From contig OX485805.1 in NCBI GenBank assembly GCA_950295325.1, positions 9,982,501 to 10,046,500 on the forward strand: a stretch of DNA of 64,000 bases, given 5' to 3'. A model generated the notes under the pieces. That model searched no databases. It had not been told where the DNA came from and saw only the letters and a list, made by a program, of their open reading frames with translations. This document shows, piece after piece, positions 24,585 to 34,500 of this stretch. Source of the stretch: Polytrichum commune (taxonomy: Eukaryota > Streptophyta > Polytrichopsida > Polytrichales > Polytrichaceae). Position 1 is the stretch's first letter; the number at the start of each line of letters is the position of its first letter. The translations under genes and the position numbers were made by a program.

Positions 24585-24705
24585 ATCTACCAAGTTTCAC
24601 TTGCCCACAAACGCTAGCCAAAGGGCCTTGACATTTGTCACCTTCTGCTGAGTATCTAGGCTGGGGCTTAGATGACACCACTGGTGAAAGTGGTACATCT
24701 ACCAA
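24585..24705 (-). repeat. Diverged ~120-bp repeat, copy 1 of 3
   Basis: It shares ACCTTCTGCTGAGTATCTAG-type wording and GGTGAAAGTGGTACATCTACC with copies at 25504-25660 and 25739-25885. All three lie in the introns between P450 exons 1 and 3. On the minus strand each reads roughly DV(P/T)LxPVVSS, which may be chance. Confidence 0.6.
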
Positions 24706-25503
24706 AATCCCAGATATTAGGACACATGTGACTGTGAAAGTCACTTGTGTTTGATCAGGGATCTACAATGGACAACAGAGGATGCCCATGGTGATTCTAC
24801 TGTGGGTAAATTAAGGAAGACGTGCCTAATTTAGTTACTTGTCTTAATCAAATACCTATATTTGAGTGGTATGTGTGGTTTGGTGCAGCTCCGAGAACGG
24901 ATACTGAAAAAACATGTTTTTAACTGACATAAATTTGAGACTACATGTGCTTCAAATATGATAACCATTTTAGGTTCAATAGTGAACATAATTTCATGGA
25001 CCTATATACGACCATTTAATGAACATGAAAATCTTCACGTTGATCTAATGAGTAAGATATTCAAATGGAATAGAGAGGCGATGAACTTTAGGGTGTATCG
25101 GATAGCCTCTCATTACATCTCACAAAGTAACCCATGAAACATTATTAGGGCCGGTTTAGACTACAATGAAGAAGTGCACTGTTCAGTGAAGAATTTCTAC
25201 CCAAGCCGAGATTGTTTGAAGCAATGGTTGGTACACCGGACAATATGAAAAAACCTCATGTTGGAGTTCTCGGTAGGTCAAGTGTCTTGTCCGAGGGTTT
25301 GAAGTTGCCCAATATGTTTGACCTCCGGAGAACTCGCCTAGCCAAAAGTGTTGTCATATTGATAATCATGTCATTTCTCATATATGTTTGAAATTTTCCA
25401 CTGAAGAAGTCTTGACCCATCTCGTAGCCGATCATAATGCTCCACTCCCCTAAATTTTTTGACCGGTGCACTTGTTCGCTGTCGTCTAAACCGGCCCTTA
25501 GAC

Positions 25504-25660
25504 TCCCAAGTTTCTTCAATTGCAGTCAATTCGATCAGAGCTTTCAAAATGGAGATTGAATGGGCCCAAAGGCCCTGTTCAAGTTTATCAACCTCTGCCC
25601 AGTACCTAGGATTATGGGTAGATGGCGCCACTAGGAGGTGCAAGTGGGACGTCTACGCCG
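25504..25660 (-). repeat. Diverged ~120-bp repeat, copy 2 of 3
   Basis: It contains TTTCTTCAATTGCAGTCAAT and GTTTATCAACCTCTGCCCAG, both also found in the next copy at 25739-25885. Confidence 0.75.
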
Positions 25661-25738
25661 GATCCTAGATCCTGAGACAGAGGTGAAAATCTCCTAGGGC
25701 CTTCATGTGTGCCAGGTCCGTCTTGACAAGTAACACCA

Positions 25739-25885
25739 GGTTTCTTCAATTGCAGTCAATCAGATCGGAGCTTTCAAAATGGGAGAAAGCAAATGGCCAC
25801 AAGGGCCCTGAAGTTTATCAACCTCTGCCCAGAATTTAGGAAGTGGGTAGATGAAACGACTGGTGCAAGTGTGACATCTGCTAAA
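25739..25885 (-). repeat. Diverged ~120-bp repeat, copy 3 of 3
   Basis: Close relative of 25504-25660 in the same orientation, ~235 bp further on. The pair looks like a tandem duplication; the copy near 24.6 kb is older. Confidence 0.75.
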
Positions 25886-25959
25886 TTCCTAAGTATTACC
25901 GCAGAGACGAAGAATTCTAAGTGTACCAGGCTTTGAAGGGGGGATCCGACCGCTAGGTA

Positions 25960-26157
25960 CAGATGAACCGGTTGAGTTTGAGAAATGGCTGGTCGAAATT
26001 CAAGACTTCAGGAAGAGTACCCATCATGTTAGAGGAATTTGTAGAATACTCGTCGACTCAGTGAAGAAACACCTAAAGATGTCAACATGTAGCCGGTTCG
26101 ACTTTGAAATACTAGGATCTCGATCGATGATGTCCAAGATTAATCTCCCCGGACACT
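25960..26157 (+). repeat. Intronic duplicated segment, copy 2
   Basis: Diverged partner of 21634-21810, including AACATGTAGCCGGTTCGACT and AATCTCCCCGGACA. It suggests a past local duplication in or around the P450 gene. Confidence 0.7.
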
Positions 26158-26274
26158 ACTGGTACCAGGTCCACCATGACAAGAACTCTCGTGAAGATAT
26201 CCAGGATACATTATAGTACCACCTAGTTCCTTCGATCCCAAATAATTTAGTCAAGAGAGCCAATGTGACTTAAC

Positions 26275-26585
26275 CTGAGGGATTGGTCGTGGAGAAACCA
26301 ATGCAACCCTTGCCACCACATTCACAGGCCTCCGCCAACCAAGGGCAGGCTCCAGCTCACTTCAGGAATTGGTTTAATCAGCCCCAGTTTCGTGTGCGAA
26401 ACTTGTCTTCTCAAGCTCGACAGGTACGTAAAGAATGAGCTTGAAGTAAGGAGGACTCCCAGCAGTACGAGAACCGTCGTCGACCACAACACCCATGACG
26501 CATCACGTGGTGATGAATTCATGCCAACCTCCTCCATCCTCTTGAAAATAATGTTACCAATAGTATGCTCCTGCACACCCGCCAT
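26275..26585 (-). pseudogene. P450 exon 1: membrane anchor and hinge
   Basis: It starts MAGVQEH at 26585 (an ATG 12 bases upstream is also possible). A hydrophobic stretch WVLWSTTVLVLLGVLL is followed by IKPIPEVSWSLPLVGGGL, the usual P450 hinge. TGA then interrupts at 26322-26324, after which MWWQGLHWFLHDQSLR continues in frame to a GTTAAG donor. The exon ends in phase 2, which fits exon 2 exactly. Confidence 0.75.
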
Positions 26586-26631
26586 GATGACCTGCACACA
26601 GAAAAAAATGCTTATTACTTAATATCAAAAT

Positions 26632-26647
26632 TGACAGGCAGACAGGC

Positions 26648-26678
<31 letters not shown>

Positions 26679-26679
26679 T
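26632..26679 (+). repeat. (GACA)n microsatellite
   Basis: A run of GACAGGCA then GACAGACA units just upstream of P450 exon 1. A simple-sequence repeat, probably length-variable. Confidence 0.9.
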
Positions 26680-27599
26680 AGGTACGTTGGCTTTCTAACA
26701 TCAAAACAACATGGGAACTGATCGAGATCAATTTCCGCTATCTCATAGTGCCTGATGTGAACAATTCAGATCCTTGAGAATTCTCATAAGTGGCAACTAC
26801 CTGTAGCACCCGCAGGTGTCAGTGTCATTAGAACCTGATTAGGAGCTGCGAAAGACATGTTTAAGCATGTGCAGTATTTTGGAGGTGCATTAGCATTTGC
26901 TTTTGCATAGTAAGCCTGTAATCTTATAGTTGCTCCGTGTGGCAACTATCTGTAGCACTTGCAGGGATCGCCGTCTTTAGTATTTGATTAGGAGTTGCTG
27001 AACCATCATTTCTAAGAAGCATAGTTTTGGAGCTACCTGAGTAATATAACTGTTTTTAAGACTATAAGTGTTATATATATTTTCTTAGATGTGACATTCA
27101 AGACCTACCTAGGGAGTCTGGATGGTGACCCCTGTTTAAGAAAATTCCTTCTAATTAGTTCCAAAACATACATTTGAAGGTGCAATCCTTCATTAATTCA
27201 GACAGAAATCGTATCATTGGATTTCTTCAATGCGCTCTTTCCAAGCATGTTACTCCTCGTTGTGAATGAACAGATCATCAATCCATTAGAAGTCTTAGAA
27301 ATGAACTTTAAAAGCAATTGGTTCTAAAAGGGAGCGTTCTAAAAGGTGCGCGTTGTTTCTCTTTGTGACATAATAAGTGATCAATTCATCGGATGAAGAA
27401 ATCATAGGAGTCATTTAGATCAAAGAGCTGATCTGTAAGGGAGAGTTGCAACCCCGGGACTGCGTGTTCCTCACAACTGTACTGACTAATACAACAATAA
27501 TTCTTTATATACCTATTAACATCTTTACAACAACAGTTTAGAACGCTTTGGAGCACCAAGCTGGTAATTGAAGGAACGGTGTTGCAACAGACTTGGCTT

Positions 27600-29015
27600 G
27601 CTTATAATTAGGGTTTGTTTAATTGTTTTTTGAATATCAAAGGTTATATGTGTGTCTTCTTTATGTGTTGACATATATGAGTGGATTAGTACTATGAGGG
27701 TGAAAGGTTTATTGGCTATTGTAGTGATTTGTAGGTAAGAGGTGAGTTTGTTAGAAGTTGTTATTTTTGGTGATGTTACCGGAGAAGGCGAGTAATTTGT
27801 GTATCATAGTGATTAGTCCTCTTCTTGTTGGGGCGTATTGTATGTAAAGGTGCCATATGCATGTGATTCCATCTAATGTGTTTTGTATATAATCTTATAT
27901 GATGAAAATTGCATAATATGTATCTTGTGGATTTATTTTAAGGACATTTGTTTCATATATGAATAGAAGTAGAAATGGACACCATTTATGCTAGTGAGTT
28001 GGTGAATGTCTTGAAGGCTTGTGCTCAGGTGCCCACAATTCCATGTGTGGCATGTGATGGGGTCCAGGCATATGTTTGTATGTTGGTTGTTTGTTGATGT
28101 TATTGATGAGCTAGGGGTTTGGCGTTATTTATATGAGGAACTATGTATTGGTTGTAGAATTTTGAGGGATTTCTTTTACAAGGTATATGGGGTAGGCCGG
28201 GAATAGTTGCTGGAGTGAAGATTGTGATGGGGTGTGGTATAGTCAAAGGAATTGGGCATGTTTGGCTAGATGTGGGAGCTCATTGTCAAGGTTAATAAAA
28301 GGAAAATGTCGAACAATGTGGTATATTCAAGCTTTAGTGTCGTGGAGTTTTTTCTGGTAATATTAAGAATGTTTTGGTTGGATAGATTTAAGGATATGGT
28401 ATGTAGGTCCTAGGTTCAGGAAGTTATCTGTGGTGAGTAGAATAAGGGTAGACGAGTTCCATAATATGTAGTAGTGAACAATTTTGTAATTGGTTTTTTA
28501 ATGTGTGTGTAAGAAATATAGAGGGTTCCTATAAAATTTATGTTTACTATGGGGGTGGTCAAGTTGTTGTTGTATGCATGTTGGGGAGGTTGTATGTGAG
28601 TGTGTTGGGTGTGCTTTGTATGTATATGGAGTTTGCCTTTATTTCCATGTTGTGTGTTTCCCATTGTGTGGTGTTGGTGTTGAGGATCTTTGTGGTTGTT
28701 GGATGTTTGTGTGATGCGAGAATAATACTTATTAGTGTGAAGGTGTGTAGTATGTATTGAGGATATGTTTGTAGAGGATTGTATGGGGTTTGGGATGGGG
28801 GTTAGGTGTATGTATTTTTTTGTATTGTTATGTTGATGTGGTTTTGTATAGGCATTCTTTTTATTAGCATACATTTTAGAAGGATGATAAGATATTGTTG
28901 CAGATACATATTGCATTGAGATTGAGATTGTATTGTAGAATGAAAACATCCAAAATAGTAGGTGTGGAGGAGCATGTGTGAAGGAGAGAGAGTTGAGATT
29001 GTTACAATAAGGCAT
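27600..29015 (+). other. Strongly G+T-rich strand-asymmetric stretch
   Basis: The plus strand is nearly devoid of C for about 1.4 kb, with long GTGTTGG and TATGTTTG phrases. The minus strand therefore reads C+A-rich and stays open for 199 codons (29015-28416), rich in His, Asn and Thr. That composition is expected from the skew alone, so I do not call a gene. No known element or gene family is recognisable. Confidence 0.55.
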
Positions 29016-29059
29016 ATGAGACGGTCTAAGCTTGGAAAAATTTACAATAATGGGGGTGG

Positions 29060-31067
29060 ATGTTCATGGGGTGGTTCACGTGGAGGTTTGCAAAGGTGCT
29101 CTCACCACATCTTATGAAGCTCATGAGCTTCATGGAATGTTCCCATGCAATTTATGGTGCTTATATTTCTTTGACAGTAACACACCTTATTACAAGTAAA
29201 AAAATGATACTTTATAATAACACTTTCATGCTTATTATTTCAAAACCTTATTTTTTTGAATAATCTACTTATTATACAACTATTGCCACCCTAGGACATT
29301 TAGTAGCACATACACTTATGCTAGCACAATTAGAACGCTCACCCAAATTTCTTTAGTGCACAATAAATTCACGTTTACATAGCTCCATTTCAGACATCCA
29401 ATCTACACATATTTATGTTCTTTTTGGATTGCGTAGAATCCTATCTTGTGCAGGTCAATAGTAACATGTTCAATGAAACCAACTGAGAGATGAAAAACAT
29501 GTTCCTCCATACTAAGATGTAGATTGGAACCATGGAATACGTCTAACTCTAACTTCTGATAGGCAGATTTCTCCATTACATTTTAGAAGTCAGGAATCCG
29601 AGCAAAGAGGTCCAAGGAGTCATTCATTGCTATGACTTATTTCTAGACAAAATGAATGCTATGATCTACTGAAGCTGAATCACCTGTGAAAAGATTGCAT
29701 GACTAAGCTCTCACCGGCCAAGTTTGTGGGCTTCAACTAATTATTTTTCCAGGATACTAGGTTCTTGTTAGTGTTCAACTATATTGTATCATGATAATGA
29801 AAGATCTTTCCACCAACCACAAACCTTGCAACCTAGTGATTTAGAGATACATTGCTATTAACTTACTCAACATCTTCTTCAATCTTCATTCTCACTTACA
29901 AGGGGGAAAATAATTCAAATATCTCTGCTCCATTAAATAAGCTAATGTAGGATATCACATCTTTATTATCATGGTGTTAATTGTCATGACATCTTTGAGA
30001 AGACCTCCTTTGCAGATACTGCTTCAAGAGCTTCTCAATTGCAACTACATTCTATCATGACGTCTATAGGTCAAAAGGCATGAAACTACTAGCATTTGGT
30101 CAAACATTCAAAATATGGGACAAACACATTTAATGAATTGCAAAGCCAACGTTTTTCATGCTAAATATGTCTTCAAATCCTAAGATGAGTTAACAAAAAG
30201 TTTCATTGTATTACTACTTAAAGCAACAATAATCTCAAAAACTTGACATAGATGACCACAACATGTCATCCACACCCATGAGTACTATACAATTGATATG
30301 CAAAATCTTCAATGCACTTCAAGTGTTCAAGATTTCAACATGAGATTTGGGATGACATTATAATATTCAAAACATACATGATTTTTGGAAGTGTGTTGAT
30401 ACATAAGTTTGTGGCTTATACCTCTACATGTTGTATAGAAGGTATCCACTAATACATATGCATCTCTTAGTACCCCTATCCATCAAAAGCTCCCCTAAAA
30501 TAGATCAATTTCTAGGATTTCAATCATATGGAATTGGGATACTAATTCTTATGAAAAGGGATTGCAAAATAGAAAAATAAAAATAAAAAATACATATATA
30601 TATATATATTGTGGAAGGTTGGCCACATGATGTGGATGATTGCACTGCAGCTCTCTCTCTCTAGAGATTGCAATCCTCAAGCGGTCAAGTGAAGGAGAAA
30701 TGTTTAGCACCCCTTTCAAGACCTACATTGGAGTTGGTGACACCTGTAAACACAAAAACCACACCGTAAAGAAATCATAATGTAGTTGCCGTGATTGTCA
30801 TTCCTAACCTACGTTGTATTGTGCAACCTACACTAGGATGGGATAACCACCACCTCCATGACCCCACAAAGATGTTGCACACCACATTTCAAAACGTCAT
30901 TGTGCTTCTAGAGACAAATTTGATCATACTTGTTGACAAACCAAATGTAAGCTTTGGACTTGTGATCGCGAGTGAAAGAAGGACAACAATTCTAGTGGAA
31001 CACTAAGAGGAGTCAAAATGAAGAGTTGTACATGAAGATAACCTGAGGATTAGTTTGTGGAAGACGT
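29060..31067. other. AT-rich intergenic sequence
   Basis: No gene supported. There is a short (TA)n run at 30594-30610 and a CTCTCTCTCT tract at 30651-30662. The short gene at 31068-31454 (minus) ends at its right edge. Confidence 0.5.
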
Positions 31068-31454
31068 TCATAAACACACTGCAAGGGTGATTTTAAGACC
31101 TCCAAGGATGCCGAGGATTGTGTTCAACAACGCACTCACGGTGGTACCAACCACCTTCACTACGAGACACACATACACTTCAACAAGTACAATCGCGGTC
31201 ACCTCCGATGGACAAGTGACGACCTCTACAACCACACCCAATAAGGTGGGCACTTTGCACGTGAGTGTTTTGAGAACATCGTCAACAAAGACATCCACGG
31301 TGGCGTTCACACCTATCGTAATGTTGTTCACTATGATAGGCTCGCAATACTCGTTCTTGCAAGACACATAGTGACCGCTCACTTGGGCGGCCATGGCCAT
31401 GGCCATGGCTACGAGGAGCATGAACATGAGAGTAGGCTTGACACTGGAAGCCAT
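31068..31454 (-). CDS. Small secreted six-cysteine protein
   Basis: 128 residues in a single uninterrupted frame. I chose the ATG at 31454 because MASSVKPTLMFMLLVAMAMA, followed by MAAQVSG, is a textbook signal peptide; the 32 codons upstream lie in the probable 5' leader. The mature part has six cysteines (residues 32, 37, 66, 81, 96 and 127) and two N-glycosylation sites (NIT at 44, NAT at 50). It is unusually hydrophobic, with Val-rich stretches and a Leu/Ile-rich C-terminus. A TATA box lies 103 bases upstream of the ATG. The product is probably a secreted or cell-wall peptide. I do not recognise the family. No intron and no lesion is visible, so it may be the only intact ordinary gene here. 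Confidence 0.7.
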   Translation of the reverse strand: MASSVKPTLMFMLLVAMAMAMAAQVSGHYVSCKNEYCEPIIVNNITIGVNATVDVFVDDVLKTLTCKVPTLLGVVVEVVTCPSEVTAIVLVEVYVCLVVKVVGTTVSALLNTILGILGGLKITLAVCL

Positions 31455-31556
31455 TGGATCGAGTGAGTGTTGGAAGTAGTAAGCAACTGCGGTGGCAAGT
31501 TTGAGAGCTGTGGAGAACTGATTGCAATGGATGATGAACTCCAAGAGCACTACATC

Positions 31557-31565
31557 TTATATACG
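31557..31565 (-). promoter_or_regulatory. TATA box of the secreted-protein gene
   Basis: GTATATAAG on the minus strand, 103 bases before the chosen start codon. Initiation ~30 bases downstream would leave a 5' leader of about 70 bases, normal for a plant gene. Confidence 0.65.
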
Positions 31566-31599
31566 TTGCTTCTGGGTGGATCCGTTCACATAACTTTCA

Positions 31600-34500
31600 T
31601 CTCCATTAACAAAATAAATCATGTCACCTTGCCTGCATCTCCACTTTACGCATCCTCCACCTTTATGATCATGGTGGTTGGAGGCAGACATTGATTGAAC
31701 GATGTGCTGCAATGCTTCTTTTCTTAATTACACCACAACACACAATATCTTTTGCATGGGATAATTCAACTCTGCCATGCACTTCAGCATGTTCTCATGA
31801 GGCGTGTGGCCCTCTCATGGGCAATTCCAGCTCCATCGCAAAAAAAAAAAACCTTGATCGGGAAATTCCGCTACTGAGCTGCTGCTATTTGTGCTTGATC
31901 TGATTCTACTGTGGAGTGTTTGGAAAGCACAACATGGCTACTGACTACAAGCTCTTTGAGCACGTAGGGGTTTGACAATTGAAAGTTTTCACCCCTAAAA
32001 AGCCATACATGATGGAAAATAATTTACTCAGGATGATGTCCATGAGCAAGTCAACAAGCTTTTGTCATTATGAATTCTCTCCATGCATCATCTTGCCTGA
32101 TCACGTCCAAAGTTTCATTCAAGTGAGGCTGCTACCCGCATATGCTCACATTGTCAGAGCCAAGTGCATTTTCACCAATTGATGCGGTGCATTTCAATTC
32201 CGATATGTAGTGGACAGCTATATTTGAGTAGTACATGGCAACATTCATAGTTACCAATTTTTTGTAACAAAAACACGTGTCACGATGAAATTGGCCTATA
32301 TTATACCCAAAAATATATATTCAACCTGCTAAGTTCAAAAACAAAGTCACAGTGAAGTTTTTGTTTTGAGCTTTCAATAATTGCAAGGACCTTACTAAAT
32401 CATGAATCATGTTGCTAAATAGATGAGACATCACATGAATCGATCCAACAATCCAAATTTTGATGGAGCTAAAATTGTCCACAATTTAATGTCACATCAT
32501 TGTCTTGGTGACAACTTGTGGGAGGTTAGAAAAGAAGCGTAGAGTATCCAAAGCCACATCATGGTCCCTTGCCACCTATTTGCTATTTACTGAATAAAAA
32601 GTGCTTCATATTAATGACGAAGAGGGGACAAGGGGTCTTCCGGGCCAAGTCGAAGGCGCTTATTAAACTAAGCTCCACCCAAGCCTCTTGTTGGACTCAT
32701 CTGATTTTGGTTATCGGATGACTTTACCCGAGTGCCATGAAACCCCGGCCATTACACTCTAAACTTTGTAATATCAACCTTCTTAATGTCATTCTTTCTC
32801 CTCTATCCTAAAACCCTATCTTAGTCCTTTTTGTCACATTTCTCTTATTACACCTTGCAAACAAAACCCACACATGCATTTGAACTCAACCCACAAATGC
32901 ACTCCTTTGCATAACACCTTGACAATCCGAAGAACGTAGATGTATCTGATATGTAAGTTAAACTAAACTAGGGCCAATCCTAGAATTATAACATGCATAT
33001 AGGATCCTACGATAGGATTGTATGGTAAGATCCTTTGGTAAAATGTGCATTGTTGATTATAATAGTTTAATAACAATTTGTTTGAGCGTGTTTTTACTAT
33101 TGAACATTTATTTTTATATATCTAACATCAAGAATTTGATATTTGATATTTTCCAATATATGTTAGTAGCATAACATGCAAGTACTCACTATAGATCCAC
33201 ATATCTCACATAAAATTTGAGTATATTAGAAGCGTTATTATGGATGTACCCATAAGAATTGAAGCAACCAAAAAGTCCAAATTTTAAAAATATGTCAAGA
33301 TTTACTTAAATATGGCATGTACATATGTAACTGCTACTAAGAAGTTTGATATTAAGAATTTTATGTTGCATGGTTGATGGTGACCATATTTTGTACATAT
33401 TATATACTTAGCAATTTGTTTGCCAAGTGTGACTCCAATTACAAATCAATTGCAAGCACACTTGCAAATATTTTGTAATATTTGTTTTAATAACTTGAGA
33501 AAAGTTTTCATGACTCACAAAGGATTAGAATCCAACCTCTATTGGAAGGTAGAGAAATTTCATATTGTAAAGGTCTAGGCACAAATTTGAGTCCACAATG
33601 AATGAGATCAAATTTCCTAGATCCTATAGAATTCACTAGTTCATCAAAATACACACGACACCAACGTTTGCATTTGGTTCATGAATGGCTAATTAGAGGA
33701 TCTGCAAACTACCTCTACATTCATGTATTTTTCATATGCCTTCATCCACACCCGCCTTCATCCACACAACGTCGTCCCATGTCTTCTTGAATTACCTCAT
33801 TATCTAATTAACAATGCTAACCAATTGATATTAATCTAACTCCTAAGAGTTAACTTTATTTCCTAACTAGACTGTAAGCCTTAATTAAAACCATGAGCAA
33901 TTTGGATGGCTCACAAGATGCGATGTGCATAACAATAACCATAATTTGAATATCAAAAAAATGATGTACTTTATAAAAAATTCACTTCCAATTTCAAATA
34001 TTGTACTCATGGTATTGACGAGACGATAGATACCAATGGATCTCTCATAAATGCTATCATATTCATAAATATTGGATTATGATTTGCCAAATTGATATGA
34101 ACTAAGCGTGTCGCTAAAGCAAGATAAGACCTCTTAGTGATCTTGTTTGTGACTGTCTTTATTTCATGCAAAATAAAGGAAATTAGCTTAAAGATCATAA
34201 TATAATAAAAAAAACCTCAAGTGCAAGGCCTAGAGCAATCAACAAGAAGCGTAAGGTTAATGAATGCAGAAGAAACCAAAGTCAAAGCAACCCTGAAGCA
34301 AATTCAATTCAAGTTCAAGGCTTCAAAATGTAGCCAAAATTTCAAGACAAAATCCAATACCACAAAGACCATTGGCCAAACTGTGAAGAAAAATAAACCA
34401 CAAGCACAAGACTTGAGGTAGATTCAACAAGCTAAAGTCTAAGCAAGCAATCAAGAGATTTTGTGACACATCGCATCTCCATGACCTTCAAAACGGCTAC

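Larger units (their letters stand above)
8908..26585 (-). pseudogene. CYP85-clan cytochrome P450 pseudogene, CYP707-like pattern
   Basis: Eight exons on the minus strand were pieced together from splice sites and reading phase: 26585-26275, 24086-23759, 22979-22846, 22105-21869, 19779-19693, 19537-19459, 18923-18817 and 9026-8908. In order they give an N-terminal membrane anchor with a proline-rich hinge, B-C region, F-G region, I helix, the LPLTTQ/VFHEAHR K helix (ExxR present), the PERF-like FNPSRF, and the haem loop FGIGPKSCPG. Exon boundaries and PLTxxV-xxE wording resemble CYP707 (abscisic acid 8'-hydroxylase), but other CYP85-clan families cannot be excluded. Lesions: in-frame TGA at 26322-26324 and 22951-22953, a GC donor after exon 3, a phase mismatch between exons 2 and 3, the I helix reads FVGTT with no acidic residue, and no terminal exon was found. 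The intron before the haem exon is ~9.8 kb and full of transposons. Confidence 0.8.

Noticed and set aside
28416..29015. A 199-codon minus-strand frame rich in His, Asn and Thr
   Set aside because: It lies wholly in the C-depleted stretch, where stop codons on the other strand are rare by composition alone. No motif or homologous family is visible.
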